Below are positions 42,273 to 50,795 of a DNA stretch of 64,000 nucleotides, piece by piece. The stretch lies in contig NZ_JAPQNS010000002.1 of assembly GCF_028867935.1 (NCBI RefSeq), positions 372,001-436,000 on the forward strand. Direction: 5' to 3'. This DNA is from Flavobacterium sp. SUN052 (GTDB taxonomy: Bacteria > Bacteroidota > Bacteroidia > Flavobacteriales > Flavobacteriaceae). The position numbers and the translations under genes are program-made. The notes under the pieces are model-generated. The model did not search any database. It was not told the origin of the DNA and was given only the letters and a program-made list of their open reading frames with translations. Each line of letters opens with the position of its first letter. The first letter of the stretch is position 1.

Positions 42273-43355
42273 ATGTCAACAAACCTCAAGTTTAAGGTGG
42301 CCAGCCGGTCACCGTTTTTTGTCACACTTCGTCAGCGCGTCGATGCGTATTTTACGGATCAAGGCCTATCTCCCCACGCAAACGGAGCCATGTGGGTCAA
42401 AGTGCTCTTCTACTTAGTCGGTTACGTTCTGCTCTATAGTTTAATTCTCTCCAATCTGTTTGGTATCTGGACCATGCTGGGTCTGGCCATCGGGCTGGGT
42501 GTTTTTGCTGCCGGGATTGGCTTTAATGTTTCCCACGATGCACTACATGGGGCTTTTTCGTCCCGCCCGTGGGTTAACCGGCTGTTTGGTAATAGTTTTT
42601 ATCTATTGGGTGCTAACCCCTACGTCTGGAAAATCACCCACAATGTTGTTCACCACACGTACACCAATATTCCCGGTCATGACGAAGACATCGAAATTGC
42701 ACCGGGCCTGATTCGGCTGGACGCCCAGGAACCGCTTCGCTCCTGGCACCGGTATCAACACCTCTACACCATGCCCTTATATTCGCTGGCATCGCTGTCG
42801 TGGGTGTTCCGCAAAGATTACATCAAGTTCTTCAAAAGTCATATTGGCCATCACAAAAGCCCGATGCATCCCCGGCGCGAATACGTTAACCTCTTTCTGG
42901 GCAAAGCTCTTTACTACGGGTTTTTTCTGCTGTTACCGATGCTCCTGCTGGATGTGGCTTGGTGGCAGGTTGGGCTGGGCTTTCTGGCTATGCACTTAGC
43001 CGAAGGCCTGGTATTAGGAGTGGTGTTTCAGCTCGCCCACGTAGTCGAAGGCACCATGTTCCCCCTACCCGATGGATCGGGCAACATGACCGATGCCTGG
43101 GCGGTTCATCAACTTCGCACCACGGCTAATTTTGCACCCCGCAGCCGCCTGGCCGCTTTTGTATGCGGAGGTTTGAACCGCCAGATTGAGCATCACTTAT
43201 TTCCTAAAGTATGCCATATCCATTACCCCGCGCTTACGGCCATTGTCAGGAATACCGCCCACGAGTTTGGGCTGCCTTATCTGGAAAATCAGAGTTTTGG
43301 TACTGCATTGGCATCCCACTTCCGAATTTTACAGGCAATGGGCCGACCAGCCTGA
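42273..43355 (+). CDS. Membrane fatty acid desaturase (linoleoyl-CoA/delta-6-like)
   Basis: Di-iron membrane desaturase of 360 residues. The three His boxes are HDALH, HNVVHH and QIEHH; the last, with Gln in first place, is typical of front-end desaturases. Four hydrophobic segments fit the usual topology (FYLVGYVLLYSLILS, LGLAIGLGVFAAGIGF, LYYGFFLLLPMLLLD, LGFLAMHLAEGLVLGVVFQL). There is no fused cytochrome b5. Its role would be to adjust lipid unsaturation, perhaps in cold. Own transcription unit; no promoter box with a perfect match seen (tactttttag lies at about 42191). Confidence 0.88.
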   Translation: MSTNLKFKVASRSPFFVTLRQRVDAYFTDQGLSPHANGAMWVKVLFYLVGYVLLYSLILSNLFGIWTMLGLAIGLGVFAAGIGFNVSHDALHGAFSSRPWVNRLFGNSFYLLGANPYVWKITHNVVHHTYTNIPGHDEDIEIAPGLIRLDAQEPLRSWHRYQHLYTMPLYSLASLSWVFRKDYIKFFKSHIGHHKSPMHPRREYVNLFLGKALYYGFFLLLPMLLLDVAWWQVGLGFLAMHLAEGLVLGVVFQLAHVVEGTMFPLPDGSGNMTDAWAVHQLRTTANFAPRSRLAAFVCGGLNRQIEHHLFPKVCHIHYPALTAIVRNTAHEFGLPYLENQSFGTALASHFRILQAMGRPA

Positions 43356-43643
43356 GACGCAGCATAAAGGCTTAGGTACTATCAATTATTATGGGGAATG
43401 TAGCCCCCATTCGCAAGCAGACATTCATATCAACTGAATCAGAATTGAATATAAGCGCCCGAGAGGGCGTTCTTGCGTTAAAGATCATTTGGCCGTTACT
43501 CATGCCCGGAAAAGAACCTGGTGCAGTTTACAGTAGAGCGGCTTTACATTTTTGTTTTGTCTCCTACTGGTCTGTACATAACTGCTCTTGTTTCTAACAG
43601 ACCTCAAACCAACTTGAATACCCTGTCAACAACTCCTTTCATT
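43356..43643. other. Gap between desaturase and NIPSNAP genes, with a weak terminator
   Basis: gcgccc-gaga-gggcgttctt at 43455-43472 is a short stem that could end desaturase transcription. In-frame upstream ATGs at 43521 do not carry homology. Nothing else supported. Confidence 0.35.
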
Positions 43644-44411
43644 ATGCTCCGTTTTACCAGTCTATTACTTTTTCTGTCACTCGCCACAGTGATCACTACT
43701 ACCGCTACGTCTAAACCCTCCGACAAACTGTACGAAGTTCGTATCTACTACCCTACTCCGGGTAAGGAAGCAGAGATCGTTGATCGATTTCGGCAGTATA
43801 CAACTAAGTTGTTCGAGAAACATGGTATGGAGAACATCGGTTATTGGACCCCAACCGATCCAAGCCACAAAGAGTTAGTGTATATTCTGGCCTATCCCGA
43901 CAAAGCCGCCCGCGATGCGTCGTGGAAAGCGTTTGGTAGTGATCCAGCCTGGAAAGAAGTAGTAGCCAAAACCGAAGCTAATGGTAAACTGGTAGCCAAA
44001 GTCGACCAGATTTTCATGAAAGAATCTGACTTTTCGCCAGCTATTAAAGTGAAGGCGAAGTCACCCGCGCGTGTGTTCGAAATGCGTACCTATACGGCTG
44101 CTCCCGGCAAGTTGCCTAACCTGCTCGACCGGTTCCGTAACCATACGCTCAAGCTGTTCAAAAAACACGGCATGACTAATGTGGGTTACTTTCTGACCAC
44201 TGACCCAACTAAACCCGACGACAGCGGCCAATCACGGCTTGTTTATTTTCTAGCCCACGAAAGTGAAGCGGCTGGTAAAGCCTCGTTTGATGCGTTCCGT
44301 AAAGACCCTAAATGGGTGAAAGCCAAAGAAGAGTCGGAAAAAGGCGGGCCGATTACCACCAAAGTAGAGTCCCTTTATCTGGTACCGACGGATTACTCTC
44401 CAATGAAATAA
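43644..44411 (+). CDS. Secreted NIPSNAP family protein, two domains
   Basis: 255 residues from ATG 43644. A signal peptide (MLRFTSLLLFLSLATVITTT) precedes two tandem NIPSNAP domains, each a ferredoxin-like dimeric alpha-beta barrel fold. The repeats are plain: LYEVRIYYPTPGKEAEIVDR with LFEKHGMENIGYW, and VFEMRTYTAAPGKLPNLLDR with LFKKHGMTNVGYF. The function of bacterial exported NIPSNAP proteins is unknown. A frame opening at 43521 lacks any homology and is not used. A strong shared terminator follows. Confidence 0.88.
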   Translation: MLRFTSLLLFLSLATVITTTATSKPSDKLYEVRIYYPTPGKEAEIVDRFRQYTTKLFEKHGMENIGYWTPTDPSHKELVYILAYPDKAARDASWKAFGSDPAWKEVVAKTEANGKLVAKVDQIFMKESDFSPAIKVKAKSPARVFEMRTYTAAPGKLPNLLDRFRNHTLKLFKKHGMTNVGYFLTTDPTKPDDSGQSRLVYFLAHESEAAGKASFDAFRKDPKWVKAKEESEKGGPITTKVESLYLVPTDYSPMK

Positions 44412-44454
44412 ACTAAAAAGCCCGTCCCCAATTAAGGACGGGCTTTTTAGTTTA
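44409..44454. terminator. Bidirectional terminator overlapping both stop codons
   Basis: A perfect 19-bp stem, 44409-44427 with 44436-44454, GC core gcccgtcc flanked by A5/T5. It begins at the TAA of the NIPSNAP gene and ends in the TAA (minus) of the DUF983 gene, so each stop codon is part of the stem. Confidence 0.92.
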
Positions 44455-44826
44455 TTGACTGGCCGGGCTGGCTTTTGGAGCAATGAAAATTGCCAGCCAC
44501 GTACGCCGGGCTAATCGGAAGAAATAAGGAGTCAGCACTAATAAGGTTGGAACGAGGCCAATCAGGTAATAATCGAGATTAAGCCCGAGTCCTTGTACCA
44601 ATAACCAAAACGTTAAGAGTGTATAGGCGGTGTAAAATGCATAGCTGACAAACATAGCCCCCCAGTAAAATCCGGGTTCAGGGATCAGGTTCTCGTTGCA
44701 ATGCGGGCAGTGTTCGTGCATGGTGTCGAAATTTCGGCTAAACGCACTTTTCGCCACAAAAAAGTCGCCCTCGTGGCAACGGGGACATTTATTAAATAAA
44801 ATGGCATACAGACGGCCGTGGTTCAT
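44452..44826 (-). CDS. DUF983 membrane protein with zinc-ribbon-like head
   Basis: 124 residues. Two cysteine pairs, Cys14/Cys17 (NKCPRCHEGD) and Cys40/Cys43 (HCPHCNEN), make a probable zinc ribbon. Two membrane helices follow (FYWGAMFVSYAFYTAYTLLT and LIGLVPTLLVLTPYFFRL). The family is widespread in Bacteroidota and Alphaproteobacteria; no function is established. A TATCTTTG promoter lies about 65-72 bp upstream. Confidence 0.85.
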   Translation of the reverse strand: MNHGRLYAILFNKCPRCHEGDFFVAKSAFSRNFDTMHEHCPHCNENLIPEPGFYWGAMFVSYAFYTAYTLLTFWLLVQGLGLNLDYYLIGLVPTLLVLTPYFFRLARRTWLAIFIAPKASPASQ

Positions 44827-44890
44827 GACAGTAGGTCAACCAGCCCAAAGCGCTCAAACCGTATTGTCAGAGCGTGTCCGATTGACTTCA

Positions 44891-44898
44891 CAAAGATA
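44891..44898 (-). promoter_or_regulatory. Candidate promoter of the DUF983 gene
   Basis: The minus strand reads TATCTTTG. Predicted start near 44884, a leader of about 58 nt. Confidence 0.45.
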
Positions 44899-44949
44899 CC
44901 GCTACGACCTCGCCCGCGGAAAGACAAAGCAAGCCGGGTATGGTACAAA

Positions 44950-45819
44950 TCAACGATGAAGCCCCACCTGCTGACGAAATTCAGCGGGCGTTTGCTGGGC
45001 TAGTTTCCGAAAGAATCGCACAAAATACGACGGATCGTTGAAGCCCAACTCAAAGGAGATTTCTTTGATTGACTGCCCCGTATGCGTTAACAACCGCTGC
45101 GCTTCGATCAGCAACCGTTCCTGCCATAACTGACTGGCCGTTTTCCCCGCGATCTGACGGCAGATATGGTTGAGGTAGTTGGGCGAAATATGCATCTGGT
45201 CGGCATAATCGCGCACTTCCCGAACCGTCAGAAAATGCTGTTCCAGGAGGTCTTCATACTGACGGAGTCGATCGTACAGTTGGGTATCAACCACCGGCTG
45301 CTGCTCGTGATACAATCGGCTGGCGGTTTCGAGCAAAATGTGGACGAAAGATAGAAAGACGTCGGTCCGGTTTGGTTGCTGGCTTTCGTATTCCTGGAAT
45401 GCATATCCAAATAAATCCCGGAACAGAGCCGTGTCGGGAATATCGGACAGGAGAGGCTGGTGCTGATGCGAATGAAAAAAGGGATATTGATGCAGGCGAT
45501 TACCAAACCGCCCTTTAAAAAAATTAGCGTCGAAAAACAGGTTATAGCCCTGCGCATCGGCCGACAGTTCCCAACTATGCACCTGACCGGGCGTCAGAAA
45601 ATACACCTGACAGGGAGCCACCTCATACGTGCGAAAGTCAATTGTGTGCGTACCACTTCCCTGGCTAATCCACATGACTAAATAAAATGTGTGGCCGTGG
45701 GGTTTCTCGATTCCTTCTACCTCCTGAACCAATCGTTCTAGCCGGGTCATGTAGAACGGCACCGTCGGTTCATGACGTGGAAACGATTGGAGTTGGTAAA
45801 CGGGGACCGAATCAGTCAT
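44950..45819 (-). CDS. AraC family transcriptional regulator
   Basis: 289 residues from ATG 45819 (MTDSVPVYQLQSFPRHEPTV), which lies 4 bp after the stop of the nuclease gene; a longer frame to 45942 would overlap that gene by 119 bp. The N-terminal half is an AraC-type cupin sensing domain (YLVMWISQGSGTHTIDFRTY, FLTPGQVHSWEL). The C-terminal 100 residues hold two helix-turn-helix units, the second being IKEISFELGFNDPSYFVRFF. Ligand and targets unknown. Probably cotranscribed with the nuclease. Confidence 0.88.
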   Translation of the reverse strand: MTDSVPVYQLQSFPRHEPTVPFYMTRLERLVQEVEGIEKPHGHTFYLVMWISQGSGTHTIDFRTYEVAPCQVYFLTPGQVHSWELSADAQGYNLFFDANFFKGRFGNRLHQYPFFHSHQHQPLLSDIPDTALFRDLFGYAFQEYESQQPNRTDVFLSFVHILLETASRLYHEQQPVVDTQLYDRLRQYEDLLEQHFLTVREVRDYADQMHISPNYLNHICRQIAGKTASQLWQERLLIEAQRLLTHTGQSIKEISFELGFNDPSYFVRFFRKLAQQTPAEFRQQVGLHR

Positions 45820-45823
45820 GGCA

Positions 45824-46894
45824 TTAGTTGAACCATCCGTTAATATCCCGCTTGCTTTCCAGCTTTTGCTCCAGATCGTCGGGGATAAAGGGGAAGAAGT
45901 CGATACCGGTGAGCCGCTCAATCTGATCAACAGGTACGACAAATGACCGGAGCGGTTCGTCAGAAGATTCGTTGTTTAGTAAAAAACCAACCATGCGAAT
46001 AGTTGGGCTATTACAGTACAGAATGACTTTGTAGTATTGCTCAGGCACGGCTACTTCGTTCTTTTTGCCGATGGTTTCTAAACCCGGTTTCAACACCGGT
46101 CCCGTTACTACATACAAACCCCGATCGCGCCGGGCCCAGGCCCGAACCTGATCTTCCAGCTCTTTCCAGACTCCCCGGTTGAACTGCGGAGCCTGCGGGC
46201 TGATGTTACTCATATAAAAAGACTGCTGGGTAAGCCGCTGCGAAAACTTGAAGTCGCCCGCAGGAGCCAAATGCCCCCGATCATAGCCGGAGCGGGTATA
46301 GTCGGTCGGCAGAGCAGACCCGCTTTCTACGAGCGGGTCGGGCTGGAAACGTTCCTGATCGCGCTCGGCATCGCCCGTGATCTCGAAAGCCAGCAACGGA
46401 TAGGCTACCCAATCGGCCTGTTCATATTGGTCGCGATACCGTAATACGTAGCCATCATGGCGCACAATTTCGTCCGATGATTTGAAGGCAGGCAGCAGAA
46501 AATCGGGCTTTTTTTCGAAATCAAAGCGTTTGTTACCCGACGAAGCGGCTCCATTTTCAACCGTTTCCTCGCGACCACCGTTGCTCTCATCCGAAGCTGC
46601 TGGTTCGTCAGAAGAGGCAGAGCCTTTTGATCCCTCATCGTCGGTTGCTACATCTTCCGACTGACCGGGTTCAGGAGCTTTGTAGGGATTATGCTCCTCC
46701 CCCACCCGATCGCGACTCGACGGACCAATACCGACCAGGCTTTTCAGGTCATTCCAAAAGGCAACAATGGGTTTGGTACGTCCGCCATAGTGCAGAAACA
46801 GTCCAACCAGAAAGAAGAAAAAGAGCACCACGAGCGTGTTGCCACGCAGCCGGAACCCACGCCGAGAGTACTTATTTTTTGACGAAAACTGCAT
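45824..46894 (-). CDS. Membrane-anchored DNA/RNA non-specific endonuclease (NUC1 family)
   Basis: 356 residues. An N-terminal anchor (TLVVLFFFFLVGLFLHYGG) is followed by an acidic Ser/Glu/Asp-rich linker (about 65-115) and the beta-beta-alpha-metal nuclease domain. The catalytic motif is DRGHLAPAGD with His208; the downstream Asn metal ligand is in FYMSNISPQAPQFNRGVW. Expected to act at the periplasmic face, in nutrient recovery or defence against foreign DNA. A TACCTTTG box five bases before the ATG suggests a transcript with almost no leader. Confidence 0.92.
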   Translation of the reverse strand: MQFSSKNKYSRRGFRLRGNTLVVLFFFFLVGLFLHYGGRTKPIVAFWNDLKSLVGIGPSSRDRVGEEHNPYKAPEPGQSEDVATDDEGSKGSASSDEPAASDESNGGREETVENGAASSGNKRFDFEKKPDFLLPAFKSSDEIVRHDGYVLRYRDQYEQADWVAYPLLAFEITGDAERDQERFQPDPLVESGSALPTDYTRSGYDRGHLAPAGDFKFSQRLTQQSFYMSNISPQAPQFNRGVWKELEDQVRAWARRDRGLYVVTGPVLKPGLETIGKKNEVAVPEQYYKVILYCNSPTIRMVGFLLNNESSDEPLRSFVVPVDQIERLTGIDFFPFIPDDLEQKLESKRDINGWFN

Positions 46895-46898
46895 AATG

Positions 46899-46906
46899 CA
46901 AAGGTA
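46899..46906 (-). promoter_or_regulatory. Candidate promoter of the nuclease gene, leaderless arrangement
   Basis: The minus strand reads TACCTTTG. With the usual 7-nt spacing the transcript would start near 46892-46894, the ATG itself. Confidence 0.45.
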
Positions 46907-46917
46907 GCGATGGCGTA

Positions 46918-46990
46918 TCAGGTTTCAAGTTTCATTGGCGCAGCATTAAAGCAGCATCAGCAATGAAACGGCGTAGCCATTGAAACCTGA
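46918..46990. repeat. GGTTTCA repeat hairpin (element I)
   Basis: caggtttcaagtttcattgg on the left and its imperfect inverse ccattgaaacctga on the right. Located between the divergent nuclease and flavoprotein genes. Confidence 0.55.
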
Positions 46991-47015
46991 AACAAGCAAC
47001 AACTGTTGCCCTACC

Positions 47016-48245
47016 ATGTCATCGTTACACATTGTTGTTGTTGGCGGAGGGGCAGCGGGGTTCTTCGGAGCCATCACTGCGGCCGAAACATTCCCTCTGG
47101 CAACAGTTACCATTTTAGAAAAAAGCCGGCAGGTGCTGGGAAAAGTACGGGTATCGGGCGGGGGCCGCTGCAACGTCACCCACGCCTGTTTCGATAACCG
47201 CCAACTGGTGAAACACTACCCCCGTGGTGAGCGTTGGTTGCGGCCTTTGCTCAATCAGTTTGATGCGCAGGCTACCGTCAGCTGGTTTGAGTCGAAAGGA
47301 GTGCGGCTGAAAACGGAGCCCGACGGACGGATGTTCCCCACGACCGACTCGTCAGAAACGATCATTGACTGCCTGCTACGGACCGCCGACCGATTGGGCA
47401 TTCATATTCGCACGGGTTGCGGAGTTACGGAGTTGTCGAAGTCAGACGATGGCTGGAACCTCCTCCTGTCAACCGGCGAAACCATCACTGCCGATCGCGT
47501 TTTGATTGCGGTGGGCGGATATCCACAACGCCCCTCTTACGGTTGGATTCCCCCGGTTCATGAAGCCGATGCGCTGGTATCGCCGGTGCCGTCGTTGTTT
47601 ACGTTTAATGTACCGGGCAGTCCACTACTGCCACTGGCGGGGGTATCGGTGCCCAATGCTCAAGTTAGTATTCAGGGGACCAATCAACGGCAAAATGGCC
47701 CTTTGCTGATTACGCACTGGGGTTTCAGCGGACCCGCCATTCTACGGCTCTCAGCCTGGGCGGCCCGCGATCTGGCCAACGTCGATTATCGTTTCACCCT
47801 CCGCATCCAATGGCTTGGCGACCTGAACGATAATCAGATCCGGGAGGGGTTCAACAGTTTCCGACAACAACACCCCAAGAAATTAGTCAGCTCCCAAAAT
47901 CCGTTCGGCTTACCCGCACGGCTCTGGGACGCCTTCACCGCCGAAGCGGGCTTAGCCGACACCACGCGCTGGGGCGAACTGCCCGGCAAAACCCAGAATC
48001 GCCTGATCGAGAAGCTGACCAATAGCCAGTACGCTGTTGCAGGAAAAAGTACGTTCAAAGACGAGTTCGTCACCTGCGGGGGCATTGCGCTGGGTAGCCT
48101 GAATCCGCAAACGCTGGAAAGCCGCGAGCACCCCGGTCTGTTTTTTGCGGGCGAAGTGCTTGATGTAGACGGAATCACAGGCGGTTTCAACTTTCAAAAC
48201 GCCTGGACAACCGGGTTTGTAGCCGGGAAAAATGTGGGTGTTTGA
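47016..48245 (+). CDS. BaiN/HI0933-like FAD-dependent oxidoreductase
   Basis: 409 residues from ATG 47016 (MSSLHIVVVGGGAAGFFGAI); an in-frame ATG 12 codons earlier lies within the repeat element. The FAD-binding GGGAAG motif is at the N-terminus, then VLGKVRVSGGGRCNVTHA, which is the signature of the HI0933 family. The C-terminal TGGFNFQNAWTTGFVAGKN closes the FAD fold. The family reduces double bonds in some gut bacteria (BaiN) but is mostly uncharacterised. Stop codon is 11 bp from the convergent response regulator gene. Confidence 0.88.
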   Translation: MSSLHIVVVGGGAAGFFGAITAAETFPLATVTILEKSRQVLGKVRVSGGGRCNVTHACFDNRQLVKHYPRGERWLRPLLNQFDAQATVSWFESKGVRLKTEPDGRMFPTTDSSETIIDCLLRTADRLGIHIRTGCGVTELSKSDDGWNLLLSTGETITADRVLIAVGGYPQRPSYGWIPPVHEADALVSPVPSLFTFNVPGSPLLPLAGVSVPNAQVSIQGTNQRQNGPLLITHWGFSGPAILRLSAWAARDLANVDYRFTLRIQWLGDLNDNQIREGFNSFRQQHPKKLVSSQNPFGLPARLWDAFTAEAGLADTTRWGELPGKTQNRLIEKLTNSQYAVAGKSTFKDEFVTCGGIALGSLNPQTLESREHPGLFFAGEVLDVDGITGGFNFQNAWTTGFVAGKNVGV

Positions 48246-48256
48246 CCGAGTCAGCC

Positions 48257-48922
48257 TTACTTCTTTAAGGCCAGTCGGATTAGTTCAACCATATTTTTTA
48301 CGCCCGCTTTCTTCATGATGCTAGCTCGTTGATTGGCGACCGTGTTGGGACTGATAGAGAAACGTTCGGCGATTTCGCGGCTGCTCAGGCCCTCCGTGAG
48401 GCAGGTCAAAATCTGGTCTTCGCGGGGTGTTAACTTTTTCCAAATCGACCCCGACTGGTTGGCGCTGGCGGTGGTATCTTCGGCTGGGCGGGGCAGGTTG
48501 GGCAGTACCAGATTCCGAATTATGATCGACGAGGCCGCCGACGGATAGTATAAATCGCCGGTAGCGACTACCCGCACCGCCCTCACAATTTCCTCTTCGT
48601 TAGTGTCTTTAAGCAAATACCCGGCGGCACCATTTTGCACAGCTTTCAGGATGTAGTCCGGGTTATGGTGCATACTAAAGATCAGTATTTGAACCTGAGG
48701 ATAAAGCCGGGTAACAACTTTGGCAACTTCCATGCCCGACATGCGAGGCATAGTAATATCAAGCAGTAACACATTGGGGTTCAGCACCGGAATCATCTCG
48801 ATAGCTTCGTCGCCATCGGTTGCCTCGCCCACAATTTCAATGTCAGCTTCATCCTCCATCAAGGTTCGGAGCCCTTTTCTGACTACCGAATGATCGTCCG
48901 TAATAAGTAGTCGTATCGACAT
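48257..48922 (-). CDS. NarL/FixJ-family response regulator
   Basis: 221 residues. The receiver has Asp55 in NVLLLDITMPRMSG and Lys in GYLLKDTN. The C-terminal LuxR-type helix-turn-helix reads LTPREDQILTCLTEGLSSRE, then ANQRASIMKKAGV. It is 2 bp downstream of the NarX-like kinase gene on the same strand and last in the nirB-nirD-kinase-regulator run. By context it probably controls the nitrate/nitrite genes around it, but no binding site was identified. Confidence 0.92.
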   Translation of the reverse strand: MSIRLLITDDHSVVRKGLRTLMEDEADIEIVGEATDGDEAIEMIPVLNPNVLLLDITMPRMSGMEVAKVVTRLYPQVQILIFSMHHNPDYILKAVQNGAAGYLLKDTNEEEIVRAVRVVATGDLYYPSAASSIIIRNLVLPNLPRPAEDTTASANQSGSIWKKLTPREDQILTCLTEGLSSREIAERFSISPNTVANQRASIMKKAGVKNMVELIRLALKK

Positions 48923-48924
48923 AA

Positions 48925-50397
48925 TTAATGCTGATTTGCAGTTGATAAGTTGAGTTTAATCGCCACTTTGGTTCCTTTTTTCAACCTGGATGTGATGGAT
49001 AGTTCCCCGTTCAGCAATCGGGCGCGGGTGCGCATATTATCGAGCCCTCTACTGGTTGGCACCTGTCGTTCGTTGGCGGGAGCCTTTGTCGTGACAAATC
49101 CCTTGCCGTTATCTTCGACGGTTAAGATAATACTGGTTTTAGTGTGTCGTAAGCATAGCTGAATTGCCGGAGCCTGCGCATGCTTAACAGCATTGTTAAG
49201 GGCTTCCTGACCAATACGATATAACCCAATTGCTATAACCGGGCTCAATTTTTCGTCATCGATGCTACCTTCGAACGTAACCGAATTACCAGTAGTCTGA
49301 GCCGTCTGCACCGCCAATAGATTCAGGGCAGCACCCAGGCCAAAATCACCCAGTACAGACGGCATCAGATTGTGCGACACTTGCCGGGTAGCCTGAATGG
49401 TATCCTGAATCAAGGTCGTTAGTTCGTCAAATCGTGTCCGCTGTTTTTCGTCCGAAAACGGGCCTTTTTTCATTGACCCTGCCTGTAATTTAAGGCCGGT
49501 CAGCATTTGCCCAATCCCGTCGTGGAGTTCACGGGCAAATCGCCGTCGTTCCTCTTCCTGCCCCTCCAGCAGGGCCGCCGACCGCACGGTATCCTCGGCT
49601 CGCTGCAACTCATATTTCTCTTCGGTGATCCGCAGGAGTTCAGCCTGTGTATCGGTTAGTTTGCGGTTCGCTACTTCCAGCTTTTGGTTCGCCACTTCCA
49701 GTCGTTCGTTCGTTGATCGCAGCGCTTCCTGCGATTGAGTTAGTTGGCGAATGGTTTCGCGGGTCCGCCGAACAACGGGCCGAAAAATAAACAGTCCTTC
49801 AATCAGTACAATAAACAAGGTGGCCATACTGAGGCCCCATTCGACTCGTTCCAGCGTTCGTACCCGCGCAAAACTTTCGGCATCGAAGCGAAACACAATA
49901 TCGTTCATCTGCCGCAGATAGGACGGTTCATCCCGCAGAATGACAGCCAGCGCATTCCGTTTATCAACGAGATCCCCGCGAGAGGCATCGATACGAACGA
50001 ACCCCGCCCGGATCGATTGGTAGATCGGTTCGATCCGGGTAAACATACTATCGAGCGCTTCACTTTTCCGCACCGAATACGGCTTCTCCATCAACAGTGT
50101 TCCGTTACGAAGCTGGGTGTGGCTGTTCGTCCAGGTCGTCAGCAATGAGTCGAACAGAATCTTGTCGACCGCCGGAACGCCCTCCACCCGAAGCAAAGCC
50201 AGCTTCGTAAGCCGCTGACTGAACATCCGTTGCCGACCAGCCACGTTCAACACCCGGCTGTCGTCGTAGTGGTTGTTGATCGTACGTTTGATGAACAGTA
50301 GCCCGCTGACGGTGAGCACAGCAATAATGGTGAGCGCTATCACGTATAAGCGTGTCAGTCGGCGGGCTACCTGAAGATCGAGTTGCGTCGTGCTCAT
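48925..50397 (-). CDS. NarX-like membrane sensor histidine kinase
   Basis: 490 residues. Two membrane helices (about 17-36 and 188-208) flank a periplasmic domain that begins NVAGRQRMFSQRLTK at 51-65, the PilJ/NarX N-terminal signature; in NarX and NarQ this region binds nitrate. A coiled coil (about 220-270) leads to a HisKA_3 domain with His292 in RRRFARELHDGIGQML, then an HATPase (GLYRIGQEALNNAVKHA, VEDNGKGF). It overlaps nirD by 4 bp. The context makes nitrate or nitrite the likely signal. Confidence 0.88.
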   Translation of the reverse strand: MSTTQLDLQVARRLTRLYVIALTIIAVLTVSGLLFIKRTINNHYDDSRVLNVAGRQRMFSQRLTKLALLRVEGVPAVDKILFDSLLTTWTNSHTQLRNGTLLMEKPYSVRKSEALDSMFTRIEPIYQSIRAGFVRIDASRGDLVDKRNALAVILRDEPSYLRQMNDIVFRFDAESFARVRTLERVEWGLSMATLFIVLIEGLFIFRPVVRRTRETIRQLTQSQEALRSTNERLEVANQKLEVANRKLTDTQAELLRITEEKYELQRAEDTVRSAALLEGQEEERRRFARELHDGIGQMLTGLKLQAGSMKKGPFSDEKQRTRFDELTTLIQDTIQATRQVSHNLMPSVLGDFGLGAALNLLAVQTAQTTGNSVTFEGSIDDEKLSPVIAIGLYRIGQEALNNAVKHAQAPAIQLCLRHTKTSIILTVEDNGKGFVTTKAPANERQVPTSRGLDNMRTRARLLNGELSITSRLKKGTKVAIKLNLSTANQH

Positions 50398-50762
50398 TCC
50401 AACCCAATATACACAAATCCGTCTTCGACCTTGACGGGAAATGTGGCAATCTGGTACCCATCGTCATTCAGGCATTGCCCGCTCTGAAGAGAAAACGTTT
50501 TTTTGTGAAATGGGCACGCCACTTTCGGTTCGTCGCCCTGACTACCAATCATCCCCCGTGAGAGGGCCATTTGCTGGCGGTGCGGGCATTGATTGTCCGT
50601 AGCGTACCACTCGCCCCGGCGGGTAAAATTAAAAATAGCGATCTGCCGGCCCTCTAGCAGCACACAGGCACCGCCATCGGTCGGGATATCATCAGAATGG
50701 CAAGCCAGGTGCCAGATACTTTTTTCGTGTTCAACAAGGATAGATTCCATTGAGATCGACAA
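50394..50762 (-). CDS. nirD: Assimilatory nitrite reductase small subunit
   Basis: 122 residues, a Rieske-type domain. The [2Fe-2S] ligands are intact: Cys59/His61 in QCPHRQQ and Cys83/His86 in ACPFHKK. (Many NirD proteins have lost these, so this one may bind a cluster.) It works with NirB in NAD(P)H-dependent reduction of nitrite to ammonium. It starts 33 bp after nirB and its stop overlaps the kinase gene start (ATGA), which couples enzyme and sensor in one mRNA. Confidence 0.92.
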   Translation of the reverse strand: MSISMESILVEHEKSIWHLACHSDDIPTDGGACVLLEGRQIAIFNFTRRGEWYATDNQCPHRQQMALSRGMIGSQGDEPKVACPFHKKTFSLQSGQCLNDDGYQIATFPVKVEDGFVYIGLE

Positions 50763-50795
50763 TTCAGGTGGTTGAGAAAAATAAATATGGACTGG

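Noticed and set aside
43521..43643. Extended N-terminus of the NIPSNAP protein
   Set aside because: The signal peptide begins at the Met encoded at 43644; upstream residues show no family similarity.
45820..45942. Extended N-terminus of the AraC regulator
   Set aside because: It would overlap the nuclease gene by over 100 bp; the ATG at 45819 lies just after the nuclease stop.
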